Positions 52,081 to 63,853 of a stretch of 64,000 bases of DNA are shown one piece after another. The notes beneath the pieces were generated by a model that saw only the letters and a program-made list of their open reading frames with translations, was not told where the DNA came from and ran no database searches. Position numbers and translations under genes: made by a program. How positions within the stretch are numbered: position 1 is the stretch's first letter; each line of letters opens with the position of its first letter. Origin of the DNA: Nocardia salmonicida NBRC 13393 (GTDB lineage Bacteria; Actinomycetota; Actinomycetes; Mycobacteriales; Mycobacteriaceae); assembly GCF_001613085.1 (NCBI RefSeq), contig NZ_BDBR01000008.1, positions 62,001-126,000 on the forward strand, in the 5' to 3' direction.

Positions 52081-52866
52081 TTATTCGTCGTCGAGCAGCA
52101 GACCCGTCGCCGCGGGTTCGTCGATCACCCAGGTGGTCGACTCGATGCCGACCGCGCCGGCCGACGGGATGTCGTCGGGGGAGGCGCCGTTGACGGCGGC
52201 GGCCACCGCGGCGGCCTTGGCTTCGCCGCTGACCACGAGCATCACGTGGCGGGAGCGGTGGATCGCGGGCAGGGTCATCGTGATCCTGGTCGGCGGAGGC
52301 TTCGGGCAATTGTGCACGGCGACAACGTATTCCTTGGTTTCCTGCACTGCGGGGGAGTGCGGGAACAGGGAGTCGATGTGGCCTTCGGGGCCCATGCCGA
52401 GGACGGTGAGGTCGAACTCACCGCGCTCGTCGAGTTCGGTGTGCACGAGCTGGGCGTAGGCGGCGGCGGCTTCCTCGGGGGAGCCGTAGGCGCCGTCGGA
52501 AGGGGCGATCGGGAAGACGTGCGCCGGATCGAGCGGGACGAAGTCCAGCAGCGCCTCGCGGGCCTGGAGTTCGTTGCGGTCCTTGTCGCCGTCGGGGACG
52601 AAACGCTCGTCGCCCCAGTAGACGTAGAGGGTGGACCAGTCGATGTCGCCGGGGGACTGCCGGACTCGCTCGAGCAGGCGGATGCCGTCGCTGCCACCGG
52701 TGAGAGAGACCGACGCGTGGCCGCGTTCGGCCTGGGCGGTGACGATCACATCGACGAAGCGCTCGGCGGCCGCGTCGGCGAGAAACTCGGCGTCGTCGTG
52801 GATCTCGATCGTGTTGGCGGGGAATTCGGCACCGAGGTCGTCGTGCACGTCTACGTGGTCACTCAT
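52081..52866 (-). CDS. pgl: 6-Phosphogluconolactonase
   Basis: The 261-residue enzyme hydrolyses 6-phosphogluconolactone. Family signatures are SLTGGSDGIRLLERV, WSTLYVYWGDERFVPDGDKDRN and LTVLGMGPEGHIDSLFPHS. The ATG lies 8 bases inside the end of opcA. It ends the tkt-tal-zwf-opcA-pgl operon, the same order as in mycobacteria (devB position). Confidence 0.95.
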   Translation of the reverse strand: MSDHVDVHDDLGAEFPANTIEIHDDAEFLADAAAERFVDVIVTAQAERGHASVSLTGGSDGIRLLERVRQSPGDIDWSTLYVYWGDERFVPDGDKDRNELQAREALLDFVPLDPAHVFPIAPSDGAYGSPEEAAAAYAQLVHTELDERGEFDLTVLGMGPEGHIDSLFPHSPAVQETKEYVVAVHNCPKPPPTRITMTLPAIHRSRHVMLVVSGEAKAAAVAAAVNGASPDDIPSAGAVGIESTTWVIDEPAATGLLLDDE

Positions 52867-53763
52867 AGGTCACCTTCTCGATTCCGGCGAGCGCCTCGGC
52901 GTAGATCTCGTCGGCATCGAGCCGACGCAGTTCTTCGGCGAGACAATCGCGAGTTTCCCGGCGTGCCAGCGCGATCCGCTGGTCGGGTTCGCCGGTGCGG
53001 GTCAGCGTTGCCGTCCTTCCTAGTTGCGGGCGTTCGATGGCGATCGAATCGGTGGCGCGCTGGATCTCTACCTTCAACTCCCCGGTCTTGCGGATCACCG
53101 GGCAGTGCAGACGGGACGCCAGCCAACCGGCCAGGGTGTCGAGCGCGGGTTCGGAGGCCAGGCCGGACACGGTCACCGAGATGACCGGTTCGAACGGCGG
53201 CTCGTCCAGTGCCGCGGCCAGCAGTGCGCGCCAGTAGGTGATCCGGCTCCACGCCAGATCGGTGTCGCCGGTCGCATAGGAGTAGCGGCGCTTCTTGATC
53301 GCGGCCTGTGGATCGCGGGCGTAGGTGGCATCGGTGATGCGGCGCTTGGCCAGCTTGCCCACCGAGTCCATCGACGGGAAGTCCGGCGCGCCACGCGGCC
53401 ACCACGCCACCACCGGGGTGTCGGGCAGCAGGAACGGGGTCACGACGCTGCTCTCGTGGTTCACCAGCGCGCCCTGCAGGCGCAGCACGATCACCTCGGC
53501 CGCACCGGCGTCACCGCCGACGCGGATCTGAGCGTCGAGGCGGGTCTCGGCATCGCGGTCACCGCGGGCCAGAACGATGACGCGGCAGGGATGTTCGCGG
53601 CTGGCATCGTTGGCGGCGTCGATCGCGTCCTCGGCCTCGGAGGAGTCCAGCGTGCACACCACCAGCGTGAGCACCCGGCCCTGGGTGATCACGCCGTTGG
53701 TCTCGCGCAACTGCACCATCCGCTTGCCGACATCGACGGTGTTGGTATCGGGCATGTCGACGA

Positions 53764-53779
<16 letters not shown>
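52859..53779 (-). CDS. opcA: Glucose-6-phosphate dehydrogenase assembly protein OpcA
   Basis: The 306-residue protein is required for assembly or activity of glucose-6-phosphate dehydrogenase in actinobacteria and cyanobacteria. It has the OpcA blocks TLVVCTLD, HPCRVIVLARGD, PFLLPDTPVVAWWPRGAP, TDLAWSRITYWRALLAAALDEPP and LARRETRDCLAEELRRLD. Its start overlaps the end of zwf by 16 bases. Confidence 0.94.
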
Positions 53780-55335
<1,556 letters not shown>

Positions 55336-55339
55336 CGTG

Positions 55340-56473
55340 TTAGTTGCCCTCCGCAGCGACGCCGAGCGCGCCGGTGGTCGCCTCGATCAGTTCACCCCAC
55401 GCGCTCTCGAACTTGTCGACGCCTTCGCGCTCGAGCAGCGCGAACACATCGTCGAGATCGATACCGACCGCTGCCAGGTCGGCGAAGACCTGGGCGCCCT
55501 CGGCGCCACGGCCGCTGAGCGTGTCGCCCAGCACCTCGCCGTGATCGGCGAACGCCTGCAGGGTCTTCTCCGGCAGGGTGTTGACCGTGTTCGGGCCGAT
55601 GAGTTCGGTGACGTAGAGGGTGTCGGGGTAATCCGGGTTCTTCACCCCGGTCGACGCCCACAGCGGCCGCTGCCGGTTGCCGCCCTGTGCGGCCAGGTGG
55701 TTGTAGGTGGAGGTATGCGCGCCACCGTCGAACACATCCTGGTACTCGGCGTACGCCAGCCGAGCGTTGGCCACACCGGCCTTGCCGCGCAGCGCGAGGG
55801 CCTCCGGGGTGCCGATCGCCTCGAGGCGCTTGTCGATCTCGGTGTCCACGCGGGAGACGAAGAACGAAGCGACCGAGTGGATCTTGGCCAGGTCGTGGCC
55901 GACGATCTTGGCGTTGCGCAGACCGTCGAGGTAGGCGCCCATCACCGCGCGGTAGCGCGGCACCGAGAAGATCAGCGTCACGTTCACGCTGATGCCCTCA
56001 CCGATCACCGAGGTGATCGCGGGCAGGCCCGCCTCGGTGGCCGGGATCTTGATGAACAGGTTCTTGCGGTCGACGATCTTCCACAGTTCGATCGCCTGGG
56101 CGACGGTCTTGTCGGCGTCGAAGGCGAAGCGCGGGTCGACCTCGATCGACACGCGCCCGTCCACGCCACCGGTCGTTTCGAACACCGGCGCGAGCACGTC
56201 GCAGGCGGCGCGCACGTCGTCGGTGGTCATCGTGCGGATCGCCGCGTCGGCGTCGGCACCTTGGGACGCAAGGTCTTTGAGCTGTGCCTCGTAGGCGTGG
56301 CCGACACTCAGCGCGGCCTGGAAGATGCTCGGGTTGGTGGTGACGCCGACGACGCCGCGGGTCGCGATCAGTTCGGCGAGGTTGCCGGACTGGATGCGAT
56401 CACGCGAGAGATCGTCGAGCCACACCGAGACGCCCGCGGCCGAGAGCGCGGCGAGATTCTCGTTCTGTGCCAT
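55340..56473 (-). CDS. tal: Transaldolase
   Basis: The 377-residue enzyme transfers a dihydroxyacetone unit between sugar phosphates. The Schiff-base lysine is Lys142 in [12 protein letters not shown], and GVTTNPSIF marks the N-terminal strand. The size (377) is the longer actinobacterial type. It sits 5 bases after tkt and 4 before zwf. Confidence 0.95.
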   Translation of the reverse strand: MAQNENLAALSAAGVSVWLDDLSRDRIQSGNLAELIATRGVVGVTTNPSIFQAALSVGHAYEAQLKDLASQGADADAAIRTMTTDDVRAACDVLAPVFETTGGVDGRVSIEVDPRFAFDADKTVAQAIELWKIVDRKNLFIKIPATEAGLPAITSVIGEGISVNVTLIFSVPRYRAVMGAYLDGLRNAKIVGHDLAKIHSVASFFVSRVDTEIDKRLEAIGTPEALALRGKAGVANARLAYAEYQDVFDGGAHTSTYNHLAAQGGNRQRPLWASTGVKNPDYPDTLYVTELIGPNTVNTLPEKTLQAFADHGEVLGDTLSGRGAEGAQVFADLAAVGIDLDDVFALLEREGVDKFESAWGELIEATTGALGVAAEGN

Positions 56474-56478
56474 GGTTC

Positions 56479-58620
56479 TTACCCCTTCACCTTGTCGGTG
56501 GAACGCAGTGCCGCGCGGACGACGGCATCGGGGGTGATACCGAATTCGCGGTACAGAGTCTTGTAGTCGGCCGACGCGCCGAAGTGATCGATGGACACGA
56601 TTTCGCCCGCGTCACCGACGAATCGGTACCACGGCATCGCGATACCGGCTTCGACCGCGACCCTTGCCCGCACCGACGGGGGCAGCACTTCGTCGCGGTA
56701 ATCTTGATCCTGCACGTCGAACCACTCCACACACGGCATCGAGACCACACGGGTCGGGATGCCCTGCTCCTCCAGGGTAGTGCGCGCGGCGACCGCGAGG
56801 TGGACCTCGGAGCCGGTGCTGATGAGGATCACTTCCGGGGTGCCGGTGGATGCCTCGGCCAGCACGTAGCCGCCCTTCTTGACACCCTCGTAGCTGGTGC
56901 CCTCCAGGGTGGGAACGTCCTGGCGGGTCAGCGCCAGTGCGGACGGGCCATCCTGCTGCGGCGACTCGTACACCGGGAAGTGCGAGGTGTGCTCGTCGGA
57001 GTCCCGCTCGAGGATCGTGCGCCAGGCGTGGACGGTCTCGTTGGCATCGCCCGGGCGCACGACATTGAGGCCGGGGATCGCGCGCAGCGCGGCCAGGTGC
57101 TCGACCGGCTGATGGGTCGGGCCGTCCTCGCCGAGGCCGATGGAGTCGTGGGTCCACACGTAGATCGCGGGCACCCGCATCAGGGCGGCCAGGCGGACGG
57201 CCGGGCGCATGTAGTCGCTGAACACCAGGAAGGTGCCGCCGTAGGGGCGGGTGGGGCCGTGCAGCGCGATGCCGTTGAGGATCGAGCCCATCGCGTGCTC
57301 ACGGATACCGAAGTGCAGGGTGCGCCCGTACGGGTTGGCCTTCCACGCACCGGTGGAGATCGACTCGGGGCCGAAGCTCGGCTGGCCGGGCATCGTGGTG
57401 TTGTTGGACTCGGCCAGGTCGGCCGAACCGCCCCACAGCTCGGGCAGCTCGTCGGCGACCGCGGCGAGGAACTTGCCCGACGCCTTGCGGGTGGCCATGC
57501 CCTTGGGGTCGACCTCGAAGCTCGGCAGCGCCTCGGTCCAGCCCTTGGGCAGGGTGCGGGTCTGCAGGCGATCGAACAGCGCCTTGTTCGACGGGTTGGC
57601 CTCGGCCCACTCGTCGAAGCCCTGCTGCCACTGTGCCTGTGCCTGCGCGCCGCGGGCCTGTGCCTTGCGGGTGTGCTCGATGACGGCCGGGTCGACCTGG
57701 AAGGACTTCTCCGGGTCGAAGCCGAGCGCCTTCTTCACCGCGGCGACCTCGTCGGGGCCGAGCGCGGCGCCGTGCGCGCCGCCGGTGTTCATCTTGTTCG
57801 GGGCCGGGAAGCCGATGATGGTGCGCAGGATGATGATCGAGGGCTTGGACGTCTCGGCCCTGGCCGCGTCCAGGGCCTTCTCGATGGCCACCACGTCTTC
57901 GCCGCCTTCGACGATCTGCACCTGCCAGCCGTAGGCCTCGTAGCGCTTGGCCACGTCTTCGGTGAAGGCGATGTCGGTGTCGTCCTCGATGGAGATCTCG
58001 TTGTCGTCGTAGATCACCACGAGGTTGCCCAGCTGCTGGGTGCCCGCGATCGAGGAGGCCTCGGCGGTGACGCCCTCCTGCAGGTCGCCGTCGGAGGCGA
58101 TCGTGTAGATGAAGTGATCGAACGGGCTGGTGCCCTCGGCGGCGTTCGGATCGAACAGCCCGCGCTCACGTCGCGCGGCCATCGCCATGCCGACCGCGGA
58201 GGCCAGACCCTGACCCAGCGGGCCGGTGGTGATCTCGACGCCGTCGGTGTGGCGGAACTCGGGGTGACCCGGGGTGAGCGAGCCCCACTGGCGCAGCTGC
58301 TCGAGGTCGGTCAGCTCCAGGCCGAAACCGGCCAGGTAGAGCTCGATGTAGAGGGTGAGGCTGGAATGCCCACAGGACAGCACGAACCGGTCGCGACCGA
58401 CCCAGCTCGGGTCCGCGGGGTTGTGGCGCATCGTGCGCTGGAAGAGGGTGTAGGCGACCGGCGCGAGGCTCATCGCGGTGCCGGGGTGCCCGTTGCCCGC
58501 CTTCTGCACGGCGTCGGCAGCGAGTACCCGGGCGGTGTCGACAGCCAAGGTGTCGAGGTCCGTCCAGTCGCTGGGGTAGTTCCGCTGAGTGAGGGCGCGA
58601 ATGTCGTCTGTGACTGGCAC
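56479..58620 (-). CDS. tkt: Transketolase
   Basis: The 713-residue thiamine diphosphate enzyme has [21 protein letters not shown], the cofactor motif [19 protein letters not shown] and the pyrimidine domain with [18 protein letters not shown]. It leads the pentose phosphate operon. The GTG at 58620 has AGGAG 10 bases upstream. A TAGGGT hexamer at 58729-58734 (minus strand) is the likely promoter, which leaves an about 100-base leader. Confidence 0.96.
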   Translation of the reverse strand: MPVTDDIRALTQRNYPSDWTDLDTLAVDTARVLAADAVQKAGNGHPGTAMSLAPVAYTLFQRTMRHNPADPSWVGRDRFVLSCGHSSLTLYIELYLAGFGLELTDLEQLRQWGSLTPGHPEFRHTDGVEITTGPLGQGLASAVGMAMAARRERGLFDPNAAEGTSPFDHFIYTIASDGDLQEGVTAEASSIAGTQQLGNLVVIYDDNEISIEDDTDIAFTEDVAKRYEAYGWQVQIVEGGEDVVAIEKALDAARAETSKPSIIILRTIIGFPAPNKMNTGGAHGAALGPDEVAAVKKALGFDPEKSFQVDPAVIEHTRKAQARGAQAQAQWQQGFDEWAEANPSNKALFDRLQTRTLPKGWTEALPSFEVDPKGMATRKASGKFLAAVADELPELWGGSADLAESNNTTMPGQPSFGPESISTGAWKANPYGRTLHFGIREHAMGSILNGIALHGPTRPYGGTFLVFSDYMRPAVRLAALMRVPAIYVWTHDSIGLGEDGPTHQPVEHLAALRAIPGLNVVRPGDANETVHAWRTILERDSDEHTSHFPVYESPQQDGPSALALTRQDVPTLEGTSYEGVKKGGYVLAEASTGTPEVILISTGSEVHLAVAARTTLEEQGIPTRVVSMPCVEWFDVQDQDYRDEVLPPSVRARVAVEAGIAMPWYRFVGDAGEIVSIDHFGASADYKTLYREFGITPDAVVRAALRSTDKVKG

Positions 58621-59065
58621 GACCGTGGTTCTCCTGACCTAGGTTTCGTCGACGGCGATAGCTTGGCTGCGGCGATGATGATCGAAGCGGGTCGCACGCG
58701 GCCGGGGTGCGTACCGATGTACAGGAATACCCTAGTGGTGCTGTGACACCGGATCGGCGCGAACCCTGGCAGTGAGTCTAGTGCGGATCGCCGCGTACCG
58801 GCGGTGTGCGGTGTCGACCGTCGCCGCGACGCACGCGAGGCTCGTCGCGGTGCCGTTCACCTGCGCGTCGATACGGGTTCACCGCCGCGTGGGCCCGGGA
58901 TACGCGGTCGCGAGGAGTAGTGACCGCGCCCACGGTGGCGGGGGTCTGGCGCGGAGCGGCAGGTGAGTGGGTCTACCATCCTCTGTAGTAGTGGCCGCGC
59001 CGCAGCCGCGCGCTGCTCGTTCCATTACCGGATGCGAAGCGAAGCACAGCGTGCGAGGAGAAACA
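58621..59065. other. Divergent intergenic region between tkt and ctaB
   Basis: The 445 bases contain no supported gene. The minus-strand tkt promoter candidate TAGGGT lies at 58729-58734. TACCAT at 58974-58979 is a possible -10 for ctaB, followed by a TGTAGTAGTGG patch. GAGGAG at 59055-59060 is the ctaB ribosome site. Confidence 0.5.
58729..58734 (-). promoter_or_regulatory. -10-like hexamer of the tkt operon
   Basis: TAGGGT on the minus strand lies 108 bases before the tkt GTG. Confidence 0.35.
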
Positions 59066-60058
59066 GTGCGGATCGGTCACGAGCCGGGTAGTAGCGGTGC
59101 GCACGGAACTTCGTCGACGGCCCTGGCCGACCGCCTCGCGGGCGACAGTCTGGCCGCGCGAATCGTGCGCAAGCCCCTTGCCTATATCGCGCTCACCAAG
59201 CCACGCGTCATCGAGCTGCTGCTCGTCGCGACCATTCCGACGATGCTGTTGGCCGACCGCGGCACCGTCGACATCCGGCTCATCCTGGTCACCCTGTTCG
59301 GTGGCTGGATGGGCGCGGCCAGTGCCAACACCCTCAACTGTGTCGCCGACGCCGACATCGACAAGGTGATGAAGCGGACCGCGCGACGGCCACTGGCCCG
59401 CGATGCGGTGCCCACCTCGCACGCGCTCGTGTTCGGCGTCGCGCTCGGCGCGATCTCCTTCGCCTGGCTGTGGTGGCAGGCCAACCTGCTCAGCGGCGCG
59501 CTCGTCGTCGCGACGATCCTGTTCTACGTCTTCGTCTACACCAAGGGCCTCAAGCGCCGGACCTCGCAGAATGTGGTGTGGGGCGGCGCGGCCGGGTGCA
59601 TGCCCGCTCTGGTCGGCTGGTCCGCGGTGACCGGCGATATCGGCTGGCCCGCACTGGTGCTGTTCGCGGTGATCTTCTTCTGGACGCCGCCGCACACCTG
59701 GGCGCTGGCCATGCGCTACAAGGAGGACTACCGCGCGGCCGGTGTGCCGATGCTGCCGGTGGTCGCCACCGAGCAGGTGGTGACCAAGCAGATCGTCATC
59801 TACACATGGTTGACGGTGCTGGCGACGATGGCCTTGGTGCCCGCGACGGGTGTCATCTACGCGGCGGTCGCGCTGGTGGCCGGTGCCTGGTTCCTGCTGA
59901 TGGCGCACCAGCTCTACTCGGGGGTGCGCCGTGGCGAGTCGGTGAAGCCGCTGAAGTTGTTCCTGCAGTCGAACAACTACCTGGCGGTGGTGTTCTGTGG
60001 CCTGGCCGTCGACTCGGTGCTCGGGTGGGACACGGTGGGCAGCCTCGTCGGGCTGTAA
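59066..60058 (+). CDS. ctaB: Heme O synthase (protoheme IX farnesyltransferase)
   Basis: The 330-residue UbiA-type membrane enzyme adds a farnesyl chain to heme B for cytochrome oxidase. It has [19 protein letters not shown], the first Asp-rich motif [20 protein letters not shown], and the second region [24 protein letters not shown], with about nine helices. The GTG at 59066 lies 5 bases after GAGGAG; the upstream frame start is rejected. The heme A synthase-like gene lies at the end of the window. Confidence 0.94.
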   Translation: MRIGHEPGSSGAHGTSSTALADRLAGDSLAARIVRKPLAYIALTKPRVIELLLVATIPTMLLADRGTVDIRLILVTLFGGWMGAASANTLNCVADADIDKVMKRTARRPLARDAVPTSHALVFGVALGAISFAWLWWQANLLSGALVVATILFYVFVYTKGLKRRTSQNVVWGGAAGCMPALVGWSAVTGDIGWPALVLFAVIFFWTPPHTWALAMRYKEDYRAAGVPMLPVVATEQVVTKQIVIYTWLTVLATMALVPATGVIYAAVALVAGAWFLLMAHQLYSGVRRGESVKPLKLFLQSNNYLAVVFCGLAVDSVLGWDTVGSLVGL

Positions 60059-60070
60059 GACATTCTTTCG

Positions 60071-60106
60071 CGACAGTGGCCGGGCAGCGATGCCCGGCCA
60101 CTGTCG
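60071..60106. terminator. Terminator after ctaB
   Basis: CGACAGTGGCCGGGCA pairs perfectly with TGCCCGGCCACTGTCG (16 bp) around GCGA, followed by TTTC. It can also serve the convergent monooxygenase gene. Confidence 0.85.
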
Positions 60107-60156
60107 TTTCCGGACCCGGTCACGCTCGTCGGGTCAAGGGCAGTGTCGGGCGAACG

Positions 60157-61635
60157 TCACCAGCGATGTGCGAGGTGGCCGTCGGGTCGGATCAGGACGG
60201 CGGTGCCGGAGGTGGCCGCGTAGGCGGTGAAGGCGTGGCCGTCGGTGTCGACGAGTGTTGTGAACGGGGGGCGGTCGGTGTCGGCGGATCGGTCGCCGGG
60301 GGCGTCGAACCGGTGGATCTCGACGGTGTGGACGTCGGGATCATCGAGGGCTGCGGCGCCTGTCGCAGCGGACCCGGGCGTCGGGGCGAAACGCAACAGG
60401 GTGGCATGCGGGCCACGGAAGAGGTCGAACAGGCGGATCGGTCGGCCGGATTCGTCGTGTAGCGGGGCGTCCGGTGCTCGGTCGCCCGCGACGAGAGGGC
60501 CGTGCTCGGTGGGGGAGCGATAGGTGATGCCGAGCTGGCGGGTTTCGGGGCCGCGCCGCATCGCGTCCTCGTCGCCGTCGACGAGTTTGTCGAGGAGTTC
60601 GGTGCTCAGGCCGAGGATTCGGGCCGCGACCGTGCGGCGTTCGGATTCGTAGGTGTCGAGCGGGGCGGGGTCGTCGCCGAGCGCGGCGGCCAGTTTCCAG
60701 CCCAGGTTGTAGGCGTCCTGGACGCCGGTGTTCAAGCCCTGGCCGCCGGTGGGCGGGTGGACGTGGGCGGCGTCGCCCGCGAGGAGCACCCGGCCGTCGC
60801 GAAATCGTTGCGCGAGTCGAATGTTGGGGCGCCACACCGTGATCCAGGACAGGTCGCTCAGCACAAGACCTGCCTCGGGGCCGTGGCGGTCGGCGAGTTC
60901 TTGCAGTGTGGCCAGATCGGGGGAGCGGTCCTCGGCCAGTGGGGCGGCGAACTGGAAGCGCCGCGCGCCCGGTAGCGGAGACAGGGCGAAGCCGGTCATC
61001 GGCTGGTCGGCCGCGGCGGCGAACCAGTAGCCGTACTCGTGGTCGAGGGCGTCGGCGCGGACATCGCCGAGCAGCATCTTGATCGAGTCGTCGGTGCTGC
61101 CTTCGAATGCGATCCCGAGGCGCTTGCGCACCGCGCTCGCGCCGCCGTCGGCACCGACCAGGTAGCTCGCGCGCACCGTCTCCGGTGTGCCGTCGCGGTG
61201 CAGTGTCGCCGTGACACCGGTGTCGTCCTGAGTGAAATCGGCCAGCGCCGTGCCGAATTCGACTCTCACCCCGAGCTCGGCGAGCCGTGCCCGCAGGATT
61301 GCCTCGGTGTCGGACTGGCCGAGCACCCAGGCATTCGGATACGGCACATCCGGCGTCGGCTCGACCGGTTCGGCCATGTGACGCTCGCCGACGAAGGTCC
61401 CCGCGAAGTAGGCGCGCATCACCGGGAGTTCGCGGCCTGCCGCCAGTACCGCGTCGATGACGCCGAGGTCGTCGAACACCTCCAGGGTGCGCGGTTGCAG
61501 GCCGTCCCCGCGTGATCCCTGGAACGGCGAATCGGCCCGGTCGACGATCCGGACGTCCACGCCGCGCCGAGCGAGGTCGATGGCGAGGGTGAGACCAGTC
61601 GGGCCCGCACCGGCGACGAGTACCTGTTCTGACAT
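60157..61635 (-). CDS. FAD-dependent aromatic hydroxylase-like monooxygenase
   Basis: The 492-residue protein begins VLVAGAGPTGLTLAIDLARRG, has the second FAD motif as GADGGASAVRKRLG, and ends its FAD domain with GRVLLAGDAAHVHPPTGGQGLNTGVQDAYNLGWKLA. A C-terminal thioredoxin-like extension of about 110 residues is typical of PgaE/MHPCO-like hydroxylases. It may oxidise a polyketide-like compound, an aromatic or a drug; the substrate is unknown. The ATG at 61635 has AGGAGG 8 bases upstream. It is divergent from a TetR gene with an operator between them. Confidence 0.9.
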   Translation of the reverse strand: MSEQVLVAGAGPTGLTLAIDLARRGVDVRIVDRADSPFQGSRGDGLQPRTLEVFDDLGVIDAVLAAGRELPVMRAYFAGTFVGERHMAEPVEPTPDVPYPNAWVLGQSDTEAILRARLAELGVRVEFGTALADFTQDDTGVTATLHRDGTPETVRASYLVGADGGASAVRKRLGIAFEGSTDDSIKMLLGDVRADALDHEYGYWFAAAADQPMTGFALSPLPGARRFQFAAPLAEDRSPDLATLQELADRHGPEAGLVLSDLSWITVWRPNIRLAQRFRDGRVLLAGDAAHVHPPTGGQGLNTGVQDAYNLGWKLAAALGDDPAPLDTYESERRTVAARILGLSTELLDKLVDGDEDAMRRGPETRQLGITYRSPTEHGPLVAGDRAPDAPLHDESGRPIRLFDLFRGPHATLLRFAPTPGSAATGAAALDDPDVHTVEIHRFDAPGDRSADTDRPPFTTLVDTDGHAFTAYAATSGTAVLIRPDGHLAHRW

Positions 61636-61662
61636 GGGAAGTACCTCCTGGCACAACAACTG

Positions 61663-61692
61663 AACTGATATTCAGTGAATATGAATTCAGTT
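61663..61692. promoter_or_regulatory. Nested operator palindromes between the monooxygenase and TetR genes
   Basis: ATATTCA-G-TGAATAT is perfect at 61668-61682. ACTGA-TAT-TCAGT at 61664-61676 and an outer AACTGA...TCAGTT pair at 61663-61668 and 61687-61692 overlap it, and TGAATTCA follows at 61682-61689. This is a dense TetR-type operator in an AT-rich patch. Confidence 0.6.
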
Positions 61693-61715
61693 TCAGTGTT
61701 GGTACCGTGCTTGTC

Positions 61716-61726
61716 AAGGAGGTGAT
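61716..61726 (+). promoter_or_regulatory. Unusually complete Shine-Dalgarno of the TetR gene
   Basis: AAGGAGGTGAT is complementary to the anti-Shine-Dalgarno end over most of its length and lies 5 bases before the GTG. TACCGT at 61703-61708 may be the -10 element. Confidence 0.6.
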
Positions 61727-61731
61727 GTCCG

Positions 61732-62334
61732 GTGGCGGGCAGCAGGCGCGAGAAATCCGCGGAAACCGAGCAGGCGCTCAAGGACGCCGCCCGGCAGGTC
61801 TTCGCCGAACACGGCTACCTGAACGCGAAGATCACCGACATCACCACCGCCGCGGGCCGCGCCGCGGGCTCGTTCTACAACCATTTCGCGAGCAAAGAGG
61901 AACTGCTGCAAGCGCTTCTGCGCGATATGGCCGTCGCGAGCGACGAGCGCGCGGCCGATCCCGAGCACAACGGCGACTTCACCGATCCGGCGGCAGTGCG
62001 ATACCACGTGCGCGGCTACTGGACCTTCGCCCGCGAACACGCCTCTGTCCTGCGCGCGATAGGGCAGGCGGCCCTGGTCAGCCCGGACTTCGCCCGGATC
62101 ATCGCCGGGTTCGGCGCGGAGCAGCGCGCCGACATCGCCGATCACGTGGCGGACTTCCCGGAACGCGGACTACGCCTGCCGGGAACGGTCGACGCCAGCC
62201 TGGCCATGATGTTCGCGGCCGTCGACGGGATGTTGCGCATGGTCGAGGACGGTTCGGTGACCCTCGACGACGAGGAGGCGATCGAGTCGATCACCCGCTT
62301 CGTCTACCGCGGCCTCACGGGCCGCGAATACTGA
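61732..62334 (+). CDS. TetR-family regulator of the adjacent monooxygenase
   Basis: The 200-residue protein has the TetR helix-turn-helix DAARQVFAEHGYLNAKITDITTAAGRAAGSFYNHFASKEELL. The C-terminal domain is variable. Its divergent partner and the palindromes at 61663-61692 suggest that it represses the monooxygenase and itself and is released by the substrate. The GTG start has an unusually strong ribosome site. Confidence 0.88.
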   Translation: MAGSRREKSAETEQALKDAARQVFAEHGYLNAKITDITTAAGRAAGSFYNHFASKEELLQALLRDMAVASDERAADPEHNGDFTDPAAVRYHVRGYWTFAREHASVLRAIGQAALVSPDFARIIAGFGAEQRADIADHVADFPERGLRLPGTVDASLAMMFAAVDGMLRMVEDGSVTLDDEEAIESITRFVYRGLTGREY

Positions 62335-62344
62335 CTCGAGTGCG

Positions 62345-62370
62345 GGGCCGGGCACTGGAGTGCCCGGCCC
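62345..62370. terminator. Terminator between the TetR gene and the convergent qor
   Basis: GGGCCGGGCACT pairs perfectly with AGTGCCCGGCCC (12 bp) across two bases. It lies 6 bases before the qor stop codon. Confidence 0.7.
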
Positions 62371-62376
62371 TGGCGG

Positions 62377-63339
62377 CTAGGGCAGCAGGACGATCGAGCC
62401 GGTGGTCTTGCGGTCGGCCAGGTCGCGGTGCGCCTGGGCGGCATCGGCCAACGGATAGGTGGCGCCGATGCGGAGGTTCAGGGTTCCCGCGGCGATCCGG
62501 TCGAAGACATCGGTCGCGCGCCAGAGGAATTCGGTGCGATCACGGGTGTAGGCGCCCAGCGACGGGCGGGTGAGCCAGAGGGAACCGGCGGCGTTGAGGC
62601 GCTGGGGGTCGAAGGGCGGGACCGCGCCACTGGCCGCGCCGAACAGGGCGAGAGTGCCGCGGACGCGGAGCGAGGCGAGGCTGGCTTCGAACGTGCTGGC
62701 GCCGACGCCGTCGTAGACCACGGCGACGCCGATGCCGTCGGTGAGGTCGCGCACGCGGGCGGCGAGGTCGTCGTAGCGCAGGACCTCGGTGGCGCCCGCT
62801 TCGCGCGAGAGCTTTTCCTTGGCGTCGGTGGAGACCGTGGTGATGACCCTGGCGCCCTTCGCGACGGCCATCTGGGTGAGCAGCAGGCCGACGCCGCCCG
62901 CGCCCGCGTGGACGAGTACCGGGTCGCCGGGTTCGGGGGAGAACACCGATTCGGTCAGGTAGTGGGCAGTCATGCCCTGCAGGAGGGCAGCGGCCGCGAC
63001 GGCGGGTTCGACGTCGTCGGGCACCTTCACCGCGACGGCCTCGTCGACGGTGACCAGGTCCGCGTAGCTGCCGGGCGCCGACGCCCAGGCGACTCGGTCG
63101 CCGACGGCGAACTCGGTGACGTCCGAGCCGATCGCCACCACGATGCCCGTGCCCTCGGAGCCGGGAAGGTAGGGCGTCGCCTGCGGGTACTGGCCGGTGC
63201 GGAAGTAGATGTCGATGTAGTTGATGCCGACGCCCTGGGTCTCGACCAGTAGCTGACCCGGCCCGGGCTGCGGGTCCGGCACCTCGACGTACCGCAGGAC
63301 CTCGGGACCACCGTGCTCGGAAACCTGAATCGCGCGCAT
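62377..63339 (-). CDS. qor: Quinone oxidoreductase (zeta-crystallin-like)
   Basis: The 320-residue NADPH-dependent medium-chain reductase has a GroES-like domain (GVGINYIDIYFRTGQYP) and a nucleotide motif HAGAGGVGLLLTQMAVAKGARVI. There are no catalytic zinc cysteines, as in QOR enzymes. It reduces quinones one electron at a time and may protect against redox stress. The ATG at 63339 follows AAAGGGGACTC. The same gene follows ctaB in mycobacteria. Confidence 0.94.
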   Translation of the reverse strand: MRAIQVSEHGGPEVLRYVEVPDPQPGPGQLLVETQGVGINYIDIYFRTGQYPQATPYLPGSEGTGIVVAIGSDVTEFAVGDRVAWASAPGSYADLVTVDEAVAVKVPDDVEPAVAAAALLQGMTAHYLTESVFSPEPGDPVLVHAGAGGVGLLLTQMAVAKGARVITTVSTDAKEKLSREAGATEVLRYDDLAARVRDLTDGIGVAVVYDGVGASTFEASLASLRVRGTLALFGAASGAVPPFDPQRLNAAGSLWLTRPSLGAYTRDRTEFLWRATDVFDRIAAGTLNLRIGATYPLADAAQAHRDLADRKTTGSIVLLP

Positions 63340-63402
63340 GAGTCCCCTTTCTACACCCAGTGTTCCGGACCACTCGGGGCTGGACTGGAAACTACCTGCC
63401 GG

Positions 63403-63408
63403 TAAACT
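63403..63408 (+). promoter_or_regulatory. -10-like hexamer of the small conserved gene
   Basis: TAAACT ends 7 bases before the ATG at 63416, consistent with leaderless transcription. Confidence 0.5.
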
Positions 63409-63415
63409 CACCGCC

Positions 63416-63781
63416 ATGAGTACAACCGCCGCCCCCGAGGCCGTGAAGGTGCCGGCCGAGGTCGAGAAGTCCATCGTGAAGTTCCTCGCCCAGCACGGTG
63501 GTTCGGGAACGGCCGTGCTGCAGTACCTCGGAAAGCAGGGTGTGCGGATCACCCTGGTCGGCGCCGACGGCATCCTCGGCGACCGGGTGGTCGGCGATAT
63601 GGCGATCGCGAAGGCGCTCGTCGAGCGGGTCGACGGCCTCGCCGAGACCGACGAGTGGAGCCGTGAGCTCGGCTCGATCGTCACTCCCGCCCCGACGCAC
63701 TGGGCCAAGATGGCCGGCTGGGTCGCCCATCAGACCAAGTTCCCGAAGGCGCGTAACTGGAAGTTGCTCGCCGGCGCCTGA
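63416..63781 (+). CDS. Small conserved protein (Rv1455-position gene)
   Basis: The 121-residue protein contains VEKSIVKFLAQHGGSGTAVLQYLGKQGVRITLVGADGILGDRVVGDMAIAKALVERV and a C-terminal WVAHQTKFPKARNWKLLAGA. It has no signal peptide or membrane helix. M. tuberculosis has an uncharacterised gene at the same place between qor and the CtaA-like gene. No function is known to me. The start is supported by the hexamer. Confidence 0.78.
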   Translation: MSTTAAPEAVKVPAEVEKSIVKFLAQHGGSGTAVLQYLGKQGVRITLVGADGILGDRVVGDMAIAKALVERVDGLAETDEWSRELGSIVTPAPTHWAKMAGWVAHQTKFPKARNWKLLAGA

Positions 63782-63795
63782 CGGCCACTGACGAG

Positions 63796-63831
63796 AAAAG
63801 CCCGCGAATCGCATTGCGACGCGGGCTTTTT
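63796..63831. terminator. Bidirectional terminator
   Basis: AAAAGCCCGCG pairs with CGCGGGCTTTT (11 bp) and ends in TTTTT. It lies between the small conserved gene and the convergent CtaA-like gene. Confidence 0.85.
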
Positions 63832-63853
63832 CGTGGTTCGAGGTGGTCGGATG

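Noticed and set aside
51813..52193. A possible small gene before the pgl terminator
   Set aside because: Third-position G/C is lower than in its neighbours, no family is recognised, and the frame runs through a strong hairpin and into pgl.
56467..58746. A 759-codon plus-strand frame over tkt
   Set aside because: It is the antisense shadow of transketolase, whose thiamine diphosphate motifs are intact on the minus strand.
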